NCBI GenBank assembly: GCA_037903475.1
Contig: JBAJFG010000172.1
Coordinates: 992,001-1,056,000, forward strand
Source of the DNA: Ancylostoma caninum
Taxonomy: Eukaryota; Nematoda; Chromadorea; Rhabditida; Ancylostomatidae
Length of the DNA stretch: 64,000 nt
Direction of reading: 5' to 3'
Shown here: in pieces, positions 25,101-38,460 of the stretch
Layout: each line of letters starts with the position of its first letter
Numbering within the stretch: position 1 is the stretch's first letter
The notes under the pieces: generated by a model
What the model was told of the DNA's origin: nothing
Seen by the model: the letters and a program-made list of their open reading frames with translations, nothing else
Databases searched by the model: none
Program-made: the position numbers and the translations under genes

Positions 25101-26344
25101 TTTCCCCCCCCCCCCGGTTCGAAAAGGCAAGACGGCCTGACGCGACGCATGCGGGTGGCAAGTGTCCGTAGACGCCTTAGCAGCCGCGCATGCTGCATCA
25201 GGGCATTTTGCTTCTGTAAACATAGAGAAAAAACAGCTGCACTTAGTCCAAGAGGTTCCCTGAAACATCCATGAATATATTGGTCCCCATAAATGGAAAC
25301 TGTTGTCAGTTAATCCCGTTTTTTTATCCTGGACATTAGAGTATAGGTGGTAACAGCCTGATAGTCAAGGAAAGTAATTAATTGTGTGACCGGAAAGTCC
25401 GAAAAAAAAACTTCGGAGGTGAAAATTTTAGGACAACTTTGATGGAAATTCTCTTTCAATGGAGAGCTTCCAGTTTTTTCTCTTTTTTTTTGTTGAAAAT
25501 CTAAATGTTCTCCTGAAGTCGAGTGAAAAAGCTCTATGAAGCACTGGCTTAACCAAAAAGTACCTGCACCGCTCAACTCATTGAGTAGTAAGTCAATAAA
25601 GTAAGTATATTAAGAGATGAAATGAGAAGTAACCCGTATAGCAAATGAAATAACATCAGGATATTGTGCTACTAGGATAATGTGTTCATGGAATAAGTAT
25701 TACCTTATGGAATGCACATGGATTCCAGGCACGACGTTTACTGGATTCCAGGCACAACGTTTACTTTTTACAACATAAAATTATTGCTACGACAATTCGA
25801 TTGTGCAAGAAAGCAAGTACAACTAAATTGTAACTACGTAAGCAACATAAGTAACTTTCCTTCCGATATCCGCGCTTGGAATGGAAAAAAGAGAAAACGT
25901 TCAACGTTGCAGCAAATCCGGGAGAAAGACAGCATGATCCATGAATAGATGGAATCCCAGACTAAGAAAAGAGGAAGTGAAGTGCATAAACGAGGATCCA
26001 AGAGCGGAATCGACGTTTAAGTTCTCGAGATCACGTCTCTTGTCCAATTCCACTCCTGTCACCACTTTTTGATAAGAGAAGAAAAGGAGGCGAATCCTTT
26101 CCTCCGAACAAGATCCAGAAACAATGACAGACTGGATCAACATAGAATAATGGTGAGAAATACATGATCCAGAAGTCTGTGAATCTCGATCCCTGCTGCT
26201 GGTGGTGAAGACTTTCCCCCAGACCTCTTTAAACAATTTACTGATGATAAAATCGAGAAATTGAGCGGGTGCATTCAAACTATCAGCATTTCTCTTTTCC
26301 AGAGGCGAATTATTCTCACAAGATGTCCTCATGACACATTCTTT
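22128..26344. other. Gene-poor stretch with low-complexity tracts
   Basis: Holds a purine-rich tract (22396-22440), a C run at about 22502, a C run at about 25107, and a tandem pair of TGGATTCCAGGCACRACGTT units at about 25724-25768. A 69-codon hydrophilic frame at 23799-24008 is unassigned. Confidence 0.4.
23319..23432 (+). other. Possible signal-peptide exon
   Basis: Between AACGTTCAG and a strong donor (GTTG|GTGAGT) one frame is open and reads LRVFLFLLFLACILS followed by PPPGRRRGQGCSPV, resembling a secretory signal then a basic, cysteine-containing start of a mature peptide. There is no ATG in the block and no partner exon was found, so it could be chance. Confidence 0.2.
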
Positions 26345-26349
26345 ATATC

Positions 26350-26425
26350 TGGGGCAGTATGGTGCAGCGGTATAAAGTGCTCCTTAGCATAAAAGAGACT
26401 AAGAGTTCGAACTCCTGTAGGACAA
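26350..26425 (+). repeat. tRNA-like sequence, possible SINE head
   Basis: TATGGTGCAGCGGTAT resembles a pol III A box and, about 50 nt later, AGTTCGAACTCC resembles a B box (consensus GGTTCGANTCC). The acceptor and anticodon stems do not fold into a proper tRNA, so I read it as a tRNA-derived SINE or tRNA relic rather than a functional tRNA. Confidence 0.4.
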
Positions 26426-26929
26426 ACCAATCCCTTTACGTTCTGGTTCATTAGATTGGTAGGAGTTCAGTTCTTGTAAAGGTGAAAATAAGACATTTCG
26501 CACCGAATAACGAATGGAAAATTCGAATTCGGACAAATTCAAAGTTTGGTCATTTGAAATAAGGGGAAAAGGGATAAATTCGGAATTCCATCAATCGAAA
26601 AACGAAAAATTGAGCCGATTACTCCAGTAAATACTCCAGTTTCGAATTTTCGTTTCCGGAAATAGTATTCACGTTTGTCCAGAACGGAAGTTTCTTGGAC
26701 AAAAGTACTTGCACTCCACTTCCTTCAACATCGGTTCCCTTCTTTGGTTGTGATGGAGGTCTCGGATTAAATGAACCAGCTTTTGCTAGGGAAATTTGTC
26801 TATCCCAAGTTTGTGGTTAGGTTAGCGCCTTTCCGGAAACATTCATGGATGAAACAACTGGACTGATACAGGTTGGGAACATCGCAAAAGCCATTCCTGA
26901 ACCAAGAAGCATCGTTGGAAGAGTGGGTA

Positions 26930-27185
26930 AAACCTTACCCATGGATGTGGTTACCTATAGGAACATCAGGGTGCAAACAATGTCACGCATGGATAAACAT
27001 GTTGACGAGTGCCAGAGCTTGAGTGGATCACTGCGATTATCCAGGATAAACGTATTGACGATGGACGACGATTGGATGTTTACCTTGGGTAATCTCCATG
27101 ATGCATGCGGCGGCCCCAGGTAAAGGACCAATTTGGGTATGTTAGCATGTTTATCATGGGTAATCTCAATGACACACCCAGGCCA
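26930..27185. repeat. Clustered, diverged family A repeat copies
   Basis: Right arms TTACCTTGGGTAATCTCCATGATGCATG (27080-27107, written here as TTACCTTGGGTAATCTCC then ATGATGCATG) and TTTATCATGGGTAATCTCAA (about 27150) match the family A arm. Upstream inverted arms (CTGCGATTATCCAGGATAAA at about 27031) are degraded. Looks like nested or tandem insertions. Confidence 0.5.
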
Positions 27186-27374
27186 GCAGTAACCGCACCT
27201 TATTAGTACAACCAAATGATGACAACGGCAGAAAAAGTAACTTCTAGTGACAAAACCTCACAGTCACGCCGCAAAAACGTTCAGTCTATTGACAGTTGAG
27301 CTCCACGTGCCTTTGGTAACCGTCGCGATCTTTTCAATCCTTTCAAAAATAAACAGAGATCATGCGAGCAAACA

Positions 27375-27746
27375 GTGAAGTTCCAACGTCACTTGCTTTA
27401 TGAACGCCGTACGGCACAACACCTACGTAATCCATGTACATTCGGAAAAACTGCTGCCATGCGTAAACAAACGTTCACCGCCGACACCACGCAGTTTAAG
27501 CATGCTAATATCCGGCAAAAACTAGCGAATAACATGAAAACGACAAGGAAACGACGTCACGGCAACTGGGAGAATTACCAGCCATTATTTCCGGTTCACT
27601 ATGTAAACCCCGTGAACGCGAACTGGTTTACAACAATTCATATTCTTTCTATGCTGCAGCAATGTTCATATTATGCAGAAAAAAAGAGCGATAACAACTG
27701 TAAACGTTCAAATATTCCCAAATGTGCGCGTAGGGGGTCGAGTTAA
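27375..27746 (+). other. 123-codon open frame, unassigned
   Basis: A plus-strand frame rich in Lys, Arg, Asn and Thr with no hydrophobic segment and no known motif; the first codon is not ATG and no splice context was found. Probably non-coding. Confidence 0.12.
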
Positions 27747-30700
27747 TTGCCGTTGTCATGGGAAAAACTCGTTTGTAGGTGAACATGAAACATATAAACA
27801 TAAAAACGAGTTCTACTCTGATTTCTATTAACATAAAGTCATGTGACGTGCTGTGGACAGTCACAAGTAAGACAACATGACTCTGGATTAGTGGACCCAC
27901 AAAGTACTAGCGTAACACGGAAGAAATACGACACCAGAACGAGCACTAATCCGAAAGATAAAACGTAAGTGCAGTCGTTTTTGCTGCTGGTGCACCTAAT
28001 AAAATACCTACACAGCAAAATAGTGGGCCTTTGTCGGCTTAAGGGCACTATAGTTCAAAGTAAAGTTTTAAAGGAAAAAGAAAATCAACGGCAGTACAAC
28101 AGGAAAAATTCTTGAAAATGTGTAAAGTACCACTATTGAAAAATATGTGGCTTGAACCTGAGCCAAAAGTAAAAGGCGTGGCAGGTGACCTCTGCAGAGC
28201 ATGGCGGCAAGAAGTTGGCTCACTTCCAAGTTATGAGCTAACACTATGACGTAATCCTGGGAAGATCCAGACCATTAAACATGCAGGTGCAGTATATTCC
28301 ACACTGTTAGGAAGCGAAGCGCTACTTTTAAGATGGGGTGGAGTTTTAGGGTAGTAGCCAATGATAAAAATCTGGGAACGCCCCGTCTCTCTACACCACT
28401 CTCCACCGGGAAACTTTCAGAATCATTTTTGATACCTCAAAACAAACACAGCAGTTGTTCATAAAGAGTGTTGTAAAGTTATGATTTGCAAGGTCAGCCA
28501 TAAATATCAGAAAAAGTGGAAACGTTGAGCCCTTCATTAGATGTGTCATGGGTTGGAAAGTGGAGATTTCAAAAATAAAATAAATTTTAAAAAGTGAAAC
28601 TCGTACAAGAAACCAATTAAAGGGAGCAACCAGAAGAAATTTCAGGAATACAAAATCGACAGCCAGAATCTTGTCCATTTTCGGTCGTACCATGACTGAA
28701 CGGGTCCCTTCGGGATGAGGCTTCCACAGATTCTCACATACGTATTGGTTTGTATAATCCAGACTAAGGGCGCGAGTAGAAAACTAGATCAATTATTAAG
28801 GATGCAATCCTGGATACGTTTCAGAAGTTACTAAAGAAATGATCTACCACAGGGAGATGCCAAATCGAATTGAAACAATTAGGGTAGTGAAAAACCGTTT
28901 CTTTAGTACTGAAACATAGCGGAAATTAAAATATCCATAAAAATTTCACTAGGTGATATACCACGGATTGCTATGGAAATGATTTTGAGTATCCAGCCTG
29001 CGCATTAGTTTCCAAGTGACCTTAGCAAAAAGAAACGGTCCTTTTACTTACAAGGGAAGTGCACGAAATTAAGCTGCGAATCCAAGATGATACCTATATG
29101 GTTCGAGAGCGTGTCCAAAATGATCTTCAAATATGTACTTGAAATTTGCCAAATAGTCCATAGAAGCTCAGAAAAGAGTCCAAAACGAATGTACACCGTA
29201 GGATTTGATCTTGCGAGCATGTTCACCACAAGTAAGAAACCTACCTCTGCATCATCACCACTTGCCAGTGTTATTTTGAGCTCGAGCACTCGTAGAGCCA
29301 TATCATATACGCCTGATGAAACCGAGCGTAACTCCTGATAGAGACAAAACCAAGGAAGGATGAAAACAGATTTGAAACTAGCGTCGCGAGCTGCACAAGG
29401 CAATGTACACCAAGTCACAAATCCATAGTATCCAGTATGTCCTCCCCTTGCTCCACGTGCTATTCTGAGCTTCTGCAGACCATTTAGCAGATTTCAAGTA
29501 TAGGTCGTAAGATAACGTTGGACAGGCTATCTACCCACCAAGGTCACGTTATGGACTAGCACCTACTCTTCGTGCACTTCCCTTGTTAATGGATGTATAA
29601 GATTCCTACAAATACATAGTAACTGATTCCAGTAAATGTATTCGTGATCGTATGTCGCGGCTGTGAGAATAAATGTAAATGCCAGAACTTTGATGTAGGT
29701 AACCCTATTTGTCAGCGTTTTTAACCAGAAAAACGGATAAAACATCATCAAGAAATTGTATTCATCCATGTACGAGAAGTCAATTCGTACTGCCGATACA
29801 AATAGAAGCTTCCATGTCTAACGAATTCCAAAACGTATAACTGGAATTATAGACTCCAGAAAGGATAATGATATCCAACGAACACCGACGGGTAATGAAC
29901 AATTCCTCGACATTTTCGAGCAAAATGTCGCGAATGTTCAAAAGGACACTATCCATGGTGATGCTGGATTTTAGCCACAAAAAGATGATGAGCGAAGACA
30001 AAAATGATGAAGCGAAGTTCATGTAGAATAGAGCCAAATCGATCGTTGGCACCATTTTATGATTAGGGACACGATTCGCTATTCGTAAGCAATGCATGAG
30101 TTGTGAAGAACGATGTCCTTTCACAAGTAACATTCCTCATAACAATAAATTCCTAATGTATAATTGACAATATTCTAAGAAGAAACTGATTGAACAATGA
30201 CAAGTATAAACACCAAGGTAGAGTGTAGGTATCCTTGACAGCTGCGTTTGGAAGTACACGGCGGCGGTGTCTATAGCTAAGCGTACGACGTTGAGGACAG
30301 CGAAATGGGAACAATGGGGGGATGAGTGGACATAAATCTCTCTTCGCGGAGCCCTTTCAGAGGCGGAACAGTTAAGAAAAATTAATCTTCAACTTGAAGA
30401 TGTTCAGAACAGTGGGAACGCTGCGATATAGCGTTTCCTGTTCAGCTACAGGTGATATACTGCATAATTCCAATAGTTAATATATCTAATTTATGCACTA
30501 TCTACTACTTTTACCTCCGTTATACTATGGTATAAATACCATTTTGAACTATTGGTCAAGAACGCTGAGGCTTTGGACCTGGATGACCAATATCCGCCTA
30601 CCCTGGAGGGAAGCTGCTGTAGCCCCGCCCCTTACCGAAATCGATCGCGATCTCCTGAGTGGGATATCAATAGTTCAAAATACAACATGTATTTACTATA

Positions 30701-30788
30701 TGTGTTTTAAACTTGTTGGACTGTAATGAATTAGAACGTTGTTTTACTTGCACTACCAGGGTAAGTCTGTACGAAGAAATTCGAGACA

Positions 30789-31036
30789 AGGGTAATTTAT
30801 ACTAGCTGCGTGCGTCAGTCGCGCATCAGTCGCACACATCCATTTGCAAGGGATTTTCCATGAAGACCGGTCAATTCTGGATGTACATCCTCAATGAAAA
30901 GAACGCGCGGCCGCCGTAATGCTGTAAACGCGTGCGTATGAGCTGCGACTGCGATGCGACTGCTATGGGACTACCCCATTCTTCATCATATACGCACGCA
31001 CGCGCGTCAGTCGCCCGATCCAGTGTAAATTACCCT
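30789..31036. repeat. MITE-like element, family B copy 3 (best preserved)
   Basis: The left end AGGGTAATTTATACTAG is mirrored on the right by CAGTGTAAATTACCCT. A possible 3-bp duplication (ACA) flanks both ends. Subterminal strings GCGTGCGTCAGTCGCGCATC and GCACGCGCGTCAGTCGCC are themselves inverted. No reading frame of note. Confidence 0.75.
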
Positions 31037-31790
31037 ACAGTCCACGCGTGATCCAATGATTTTTCCCTGGATCTTCAAGGGTATAATTAAATCATTGAAT
31101 AAACAATACTGCAAAAACTGTTAAAAAGTGAAGTGAAACATTACCTTTCATACTTCTTCCTGGTATTTTGTGGAATAGGATGCATGAACGCATAATCAGG
31201 CAAAACAAGGCCAGAAACCAAGTTTCACGTCCTGCGTCTCTTACCATTACGTAGTCTATACGATAACGGACAGCGCTAACCTTCAATGGTTTGCATGGTT
31301 ATCATTACCTCATTTCAGCCCTGCAGGTTTCGTCAGCTGACGTCAACGATGAGAAAACTCCTGGAGCCATCCAAGAAAAACGAGGAAGTTCTCAAGTAGT
31401 AGAAAAACCATATATGGAGTTGCACAACGTTGATGTGAAAGTCAGGCGCATACTCATATCGGAAAATCGAAATATTCTGGGAACAAACACACACACACAG
31501 CGCCGAGTTTTTGCATTTGTAATTTTCACTTGTTTTTCATGTTGGAGTTGCGAGTCACGCTTCGATCTATGACATTCCCTCGGGATTTGGATGACGGGTA
31601 GTGAAAATAAAGCTGCGAAGATTGCCTGCAGACCTTTATAAACGTGGTTCTTGAAGGGAGTATCTCACCAATGGAGACTTCAATTCCTGAAGAATCTTCG
31701 GACCACACTAGTCACAGTGATATACAGATTTTCTCACAAAAAATGGAGAGAAAACACCCTGTGAACCTCTATTTTTGGAGAGTTCAAAGA

Positions 31791-31900
31791 AGCTGCGACA
31801 GTTACCACAAGGAGTTGCACTCCTAACAAGTTGGGCGCAGGCGAAATCACTGCAGCCACGGCATGTCGCAACTTCGCAACTCCTCGTGGTAGCTGTCGCA
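31791..31900. repeat. 110-bp foldback sequence
   Basis: AGCTGCGACAGTTACCACAA then GGAGTTGC (31791-31818) faces GCAACTCCTCGTGGTAGCTG then TCGCA (31876-31900). The arms pair with few mismatches around a loop of about 57 nt. Confidence 0.65.
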
Positions 31901-32425
31901 AAGGGCATCTCGAAGTCTCCTCCATAAAAAGAGGCGCATGAAGAGGTGGTTCGGTATCTTATAAAGAAATATGTATACTACTGTGATCAGCATCTCCTGA
32001 GGATTCTTATGGTTTGAAAATCTCGAAACTAACCCTGAAGTGAGGTACTGTCTATGGGCCGGATATGCATTGAATTCCTTTACACTACAACTCACTAGGT
32101 GATATTTGCTATGTATTTCCGAAAAAGCTTTTCTCTAACCAGTGAAGCAAGCAAAAAAATAGGAAAGAGTGAAGAAGATAAGCAAAAGAAAAACGTTTTT
32201 TTTTAATTTTCAAAACGATGTCGTTCTGGCTATAAACAATGGGAGGGAGTTTGAGAACTCAAAGAATGCGCGCTCTCACAGCAACACACATTATTTTCTA
32301 CAACAAAAAAGGATTATTTTTTTATAAAATATATTCTGAAATAAAACTGCCGAATGGAAAATGGGAGAAATGAGTTGGGTCTACAAAGAACATGCAGACA
32401 TGGTCATGCATAAAACTGCGGCCGC

Positions 32426-32543
32426 ATGCATGAGGTATGAGACTACCCACCCGAGGTAAACGTATCAGTACCCTTCCAAGTTTACCCATATGTAGCTAAT
32501 GCGGATATCAACGAGTCTACTCTGGGTAATCTCAGTGGTGCAT
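32426..32543. repeat. MITE-like element, family A copy
   Basis: Left arm ATGCATGAGGTATGAGACTA then CCC, right arm GGGTAATCTCAGTGGTGCAT. Same size class (about 118 bp) as the 11.1 kb copy. Confidence 0.65.
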
Positions 32544-32895
32544 CAAAACCCCGAAGAAGACGAAAGGTATTGAGAAGGCAATCTAAGGAATTTCTTAAGC
32601 TAACGATTACTGGGAAGCACTTTTTATGCTTTCAAGAGAAAACGATTTTCTCGATAAGATACACGACTATTACGCATATGTCCCTTGTGATTGAAGGAAC
32701 AGGAACAAACATTAACCTAATGAGATAGCTTGCCTCAAATATGATAAGGTACCATGGCACTGAAACTAATGAAATAACAAGGCTTTGCATTGTCAACATC
32801 GGCGAGAATACATAAAAAATAGCAGTAGAGAGGTTGAGGATTGAAACGTAGATTAATTGAGAGGATTCAATCGAAAAAAAAAACAGGAAGTTCAA

Positions 32896-34609
32896 GAAAT
32901 ATGGGGAATTAACCAGGATATGTGCAAATAGTAAGGAAAATTATGTATGCAGTGAGGAACGCATAACTAACCTATCAAAAGCGATCTGGTCATATTGGAG
33001 AGTACAGTTTTGATGCTATCAAAACAGGTTAAAAAATTTCGGGTCAAAAGTAAGGTGGTCCCAAGCTTTTCGTTCGGAGGTTGACCAAATCAGTTAGGTC
33101 AAGACCGAATGATGTACTTGATCTACTCGAATTCAAATATTCAACCTCGAGTAAGTTAGAACTTCGAATACTTGGGGAAAATGAACGACAGCCCTGGTAT
33201 ATAAACAAGAAAGCATGCAGTGCTCTCTTCTTTTCGAGTTTTTTTAATCGATTGGAAAAAAATCGAAAAAATTTCAAATCGATTCCTAGTAAAACCAATA
33301 AGACTGAGATGCAATCTTGATCTTGAGGTTTTTGTTCTCCACTGGTATTTGTTCTACTTCAAATTTTGCTTCACAATCGTTACTTACTTTTACTCTTATA
33401 GGGTACTGCTTTAGGTGCACTACAAATGAAATGCAGAAATAAGTAAGTAACAAGTATATAAATTTGTACGTAAAAGTCTTAGAACAGTAAAATAGGGTGA
33501 CATCGTCTCAGGAATCATATTCATTTAATCACAAAGGGTATGTGCGTAAGAGTCACATAGCAATGCATCGACTGAGATTTGCCATTAGTGAGCGAATGCC
33601 TTAAAGGGGAGTTTAGACAAAATTTGAAGATTCGAGGAACTCGGGGGAATTTTCGATTATTCGGATCTTCAACCATCCTCATTAATCGTATCTTTACTTG
33701 TTATCACATTTCAATTTTTACGATTTTTTTCATTTGCAATGAGTGAGTACATATGAACGCACATTATATTTTTCTGCTTTTTTTTCCAAAATGTGCCGCA
33801 AAAAATATTTATGAAAGAATGACATCAACTGAAAACCCTATAAAAGAGGACAAACCAAATCCGTTTGAAGTTACTATCCATTCTTATACCCTACTGCATT
33901 CGTAACTTTTTTTTCTTTTAATTGAGTAATTTTGTAGATGGCGAGCATCGGAAGGTTCAACAGCCCGCCATTCCAACTCTGTACGACTGCCGAAGCATCA
34001 TCTCTCTAAGCGGACCCCTAAGAACTACAAATGCAGCTGATCGGTGCAAACCCATGTCATTAAATTGCACCTGAGCGCTGTTACGTGCGAAGCAATTAAG
34101 CGCGCTTCTTACTTGGAAAAGGTCAGAAAATTAATCACCTACTGGTAAGGAACAAAATGATTAATGATTTTCTTGTCATTTCAGAGAAGTCGAGTGTGAG
34201 ACGAGAGGAAAAAACCATAAGTAAACAATGGTAACCCATGGTAATACAAATGCGAGGGTTGACTAGAATTTCAGCTGATTCTGGGTAAGAGGCTGGCGAT
34301 TCGGCACATACGAAGAATTATGAAGGTCGGAAACAACGGAGCAAAAGGGCGAGGGTAGGCGTTGCCTTCAAAATACCGTGGTTACTGAGAATGCTGCACT
34401 TTTTATCAAATAAAGCGAAGAGCGACAAGAAAATAACGGCAAATTGATTTCATATCGGTCACCAAGATACAGAGAACTTAGTGGCTAAAACCCAAGCTTA
34501 TGCTCATTAGATGGTAACCATGGTAAAAGAGGACATTTGTGGACATTTGTTGAATTTGTTGGTGGAAAAGTTCCACTTACAGCGGTGGGGTCCACATAAC
34601 GGTACAGCC
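32896..34609. other. AT-rich spacer, nothing recognised
   Basis: No domain or convincing splice pair on either strand. Confidence 0.4.
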
Positions 34610-35030
34610 AGTCCATGGGTAACAGCCGGGTATAGGCAACGCCTGACATGGGTAAACATGACAGGCAAAGGGTAATTTAGGCATGTGAAAACGTTTACCA
34701 CGGATAATCTCAATGATCCATGCGGGCCAGAGCGGGAAAGGCGTGGACTGATCCTAGTTTTGCTACCTCCCACCGCGGTCTCATGCCGCACGCACCACTG
34801 AGATTACCCAAAGCAAACGTGTTAACAACCCAAGTTTACCCATCCTTAACACGGGCGTCAACAAGTTTACCCTGTATAGACTAAGTCTTGATCCTGGATG
34901 GATCATAGAGACTATCCATTACGAATGTGTCAATGCACCCAAACTTACTTCTTCCTGGCGCCCATCAACATGTCTGCCCATGTGTTACCCATGGGTAATA
35001 AACTTCCAATGATGCATCCGAGTCCAGTAG
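34610..35030. repeat. Three family A repeat copies in a row
   Basis: Copies lie at about 34610-34728 (right arm GGATAATCTCAATGATCCAT), 34781-34880 (left arm CCACTGAGATTACCC, centre TTAACACGGGCG) and 34974-35026 (ACCCATGGGTAATAAAC...CCAATGATGCATC). They differ in orientation and decay, which suggests repeated insertion at a preferred site. Confidence 0.6.
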
Positions 35031-38000
35031 TTATTCTATCAGGTATAAATCCACGAAGAATTGATAAAAACGAAGACCATGACACAAGGATTAAACGCTT
35101 GGAGAAGGTAGTTGTTCGGAAACGGAGTTGGAGAAGAAACAGGCAATAGATTACCTCACTCGATGGGTGAAAGGGAATCTTCGTGCTAATTTACAACCGC
35201 TTCCGGGAAAGGACACTACTATCTGGGTTAATTTCGTAATAGAAATTCAATAACATAATTAGAACAAATTACTGGTAGAATATTGTTATGAACAATCACA
35301 TTAGAGCGATAAATGGATTCAAGGAAACAATTAATTTAATGAAGTGTGTTCCATTAAATTATTAGCTCCTGTCCCGATTAATTAATTATCCATTGTACTT
35401 ACATATGTACATAACCGGAAAACTCGTCTCAAAATATGCAAACAGCATGAGTTGAGTGTTTTCGCACCTTTGTGAGAAAACGACCCTGGATAAACGATAC
35501 TGGTGGGAAAAACGCCACACTATTTACATAACAGAAGAAAGGAGGAAGCAAGAAGGTACTCCTCGGATATACTAACTTTTCTCCAACTTAGGAAGTAAAC
35601 CCAACATCTTCATGGAATCCGAGACAGTTTTGGCTTGGACTCTTACCGCAGAATTTTTGAATAGGAAGGAAAGTGAAGAGGCCAGAAATCGAGCAGTCCT
35701 TCAGGTGATGTATACAGAAAACGAGAAAATGACAGGTAGGATAGGAAAAGTATGGCAAGGAAAAGAAAGGATCAAATGATCCATAGATGTATGGATCTAC
35801 AAAGAACACGACTCAGATATGGATAGCTCCAGAAAAGCTAATAGGCAGTTATTCCAGAACGTTGATCAACAGCTGAGAGAAAGCATCCTATTAGGTATTT
35901 CAGGCTGCACTGCACGTGCATTTAGCTACGTATGAAAGTGGTGGGCGGTACATCCGGTGTGGGCGTGGCTTATCTTGGATGATTTGGATAAACCCCTAAA
36001 TTACCAAATAAACGTAACATTATAGAAGAAATTGCACTACTGGATATAACACTACCTGCTCAAATAAATCGGCGCATTAGCACAAGAGTATAAGCCATTA
36101 AATTACCGGAACAGCCACAGCGTTACCGAACAACTGGACTAGGGAGTAAATAAGCCGCTATAGTGCTGGAATAGAGCACGTGCTAAGTAAGAGACTAGTA
36201 TGTTACGTGGAAACCAGTTAATTCTCTGCATAAAGCTGGATTTTACGCATAATGTGGTAGTTTACGGGCTGCTGTACCGGAAATGAAAGTATACAAAGAG
36301 CTCTTTGATGTAAGAGATAATCCAGGCAATCCAGGCAGGGAACACAGTTACTATTGCCAAAAATTGCCAAATAACAGTGGAAAGAAGTCGAAAACCGCGG
36401 ACTTACATCAGGGAAACCGTAAACTTTCCGAAAAAGAAAAGATTTCGAGTTCAAAAGCTCGTAAGCATATTAATAAGCCGCAAAGCGTGAAGATGAGGGT
36501 AAAAGCCTAAAGCTACATCTACAGCGATAGGAGTCATTCTGGAAGTTCTAGTAAGCACAGAAGCAAGGAGAATCAAAGGAAGAATGATAACAGCACTATC
36601 AAGTTGATGATCAACTCACAAGAAATTTGTGAAGATTTCCAGAGGATTTGCCGACAATCCTGAATGATGGTCAGGCGAATTTCCTTAAAATTTTTCCTGA
36701 AACTCATGTATCAATGATGAAATCGAATTATTCGGATTTATGTGAGATAGCAGTCAGGATCCGATGGTTAGGTGATGGAATGAAGGTAAATCAAAAGAAA
36801 TACAGAGGAAACTAAAGAGATTAGGGTGAAAATATGCAATACCATCAAGAAAAAAAAAAGTGTGATCGTACTTTCATTCGTAGTTCACCTATACAAATCA
36901 TCACTCAACTGCCTACTCTTTAACACTTTACTATGAAAAATAACCTTAATTTACTATAGACAAGCCGTTAGGAAACGCCCGTGATAAGCCTAAGATCAAA
37001 GTCGTAACATCGACCAACTACTCAGTAAGTGCCAATTACTGCGAAGTCAGAGACTTTCCCAAGAACACAGACCACGCGACGACTGCCACTAATCACGTGG
37101 GAGGAGCCCATTTGTTAGCACCTCCAGCAAGGAGGACAGCGGTATGACGTAACGGATTGCGTTAGAACTAGGGTGTGCCATCAAATAACGTGATTATGCT
37201 CCGTATATCACGCGAGTTAGAAATTATGAAGTACGAAGAAGCTTGAAGTCAATTAGGGAATGGATCAAAATAATGGATATCTTCTAGAATACACATCTTA
37301 CAAGAAATAGAGGAAGAGCCAGAGCTCGGCAATAAATACTCCATACAAAACTTGAAATCCTGCAGTCCAGGATTTCGTGAAGTACTATATGACGGAGAAG
37401 TCAAACTCTGCTAGATTTCAAGGCTAATCTAATAAATACTCGATCTGAACGCCCTTGTTTACTAATTAACACATAAATTTGACACGGAAGCGGTTCAGGA
37501 AACATAGGCAGAGCCCAGCTGTAAATCCAATGCAAAACGATGGTTTGAGAACTTGTAGGAGTAAAATATAAGTAATATATAACAATTAGCTCGGGGGAGG
37601 TTATCATAAAATCAAGCATGAAAGGTTACTTAGAGTAAGCTGGCATTACCCTAGAATAGATGAACCACAAATCATGTAAATTGAAGGTTTACCGGAATTT
37701 GCGACGAAAATAGCGATTCTCACGTCAATTTTCAAACCAGAAAAGGTTTTTAAACACAAAAAAGAAATGATTACAGCATTGTTCTCAATAAAGCCCCTTT
37801 CAGGAAGTACAAGATCGCTCATACGGGAGAAATCAGCTCATTACAGGCATGCTTGAAATTCTAAAAATGACTGCGATGAAAAGAAGTAAGCATGCACTAC
37901 AGCTCCCACGCCTTCAGTGGTTTCTCTGACTCAGATTTAGAATACCCGGTACTTCATGGCACCAGAAATCTTACAGTTTAGAGTACACAGGAGGAGGGAT

Positions 38001-38311
38001 CAAGATGGTGTGCTTTATAAAATTTTTAAACTGGTCAACACATTACTTTTTACCCTACCTAAACTTGGAGAAGAACCACCACAGTTTGCCAAAAGGACGA
38101 ATTGTTGGTCTCGGTGAAGTTGTGAGGTCTCTCCGGCTTTTTACAGCAGTGGAGAAGCACGATTACCAGTAGGAAACCAACGTAAGTAATTTCATAGGTG
38201 GATTAATGGCTGTACAATAAAGAGGTAAATCAGCATATTTAACTAGGCTTTTCTGGATCAGAGTGCACAACTACAATCGTTTATGTGCATAGAAAGTGAA
38301 ACTTCCTTGCA
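35031..38311. other. Gene-poor stretch, nothing recognised
   Basis: Only unassigned short frames. Confidence 0.4.
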
Positions 38312-38460
38312 CCATTGAGATTAACCAAGGTAAAAGAGTCCACGTACTTACCTCTAAGGATGTACTCATTCAGATGTTAACCAATACGTGATGTTGTCTA
38401 TATCCAGTAGCAACCTATGGGCAATCATATCTATGGGTATGAGATTACCCATCTTTGCAG
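38312..38460. repeat. MITE-like element, family A copy (diverged)
   Basis: Left arm CACCATTGAGATTAACCAAG, right arm TATGGGTATGAGATTACCCA; the right end is less conserved. Confidence 0.5.

Larger units (their letters stand above)
28391..32895 (-). other. Scattered hydrophobic exon-like blocks, possible multi-pass membrane protein
   Basis: Minus-strand open blocks lie at 32895-32632, 31231-31145, 30133-29780, 29769-29563, 29418-29275 and 28693-28391. Several encode membrane-like segments (NFASSFLSSLIIFLWLKSS; FLMMFYPFFWLKTLTNR) and some are bounded by splice-like signals: acceptor GTCTCTATCAG then ELRSVSSGVYDMALRVLELK then donor GCAGAG|GTAGGT at 29248-29247. In order they could make a chemoreceptor- or gustatory-receptor-like protein, but junction phases could not be reconciled and AT-rich DNA readily gives hydrophobic translations. 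No family is named. Confidence 0.25.

Noticed and set aside
26350..26425. Functional tRNA gene
   Set aside because: A and B boxes are present but acceptor and anticodon stems do not pair.
22128..31036. CRISPR-like array suspected from recurring GCGTCAGTCGC strings
   Set aside because: Units are few, unequal, in both orientations and lie in a eukaryotic MITE; no spacer-repeat periodicity.
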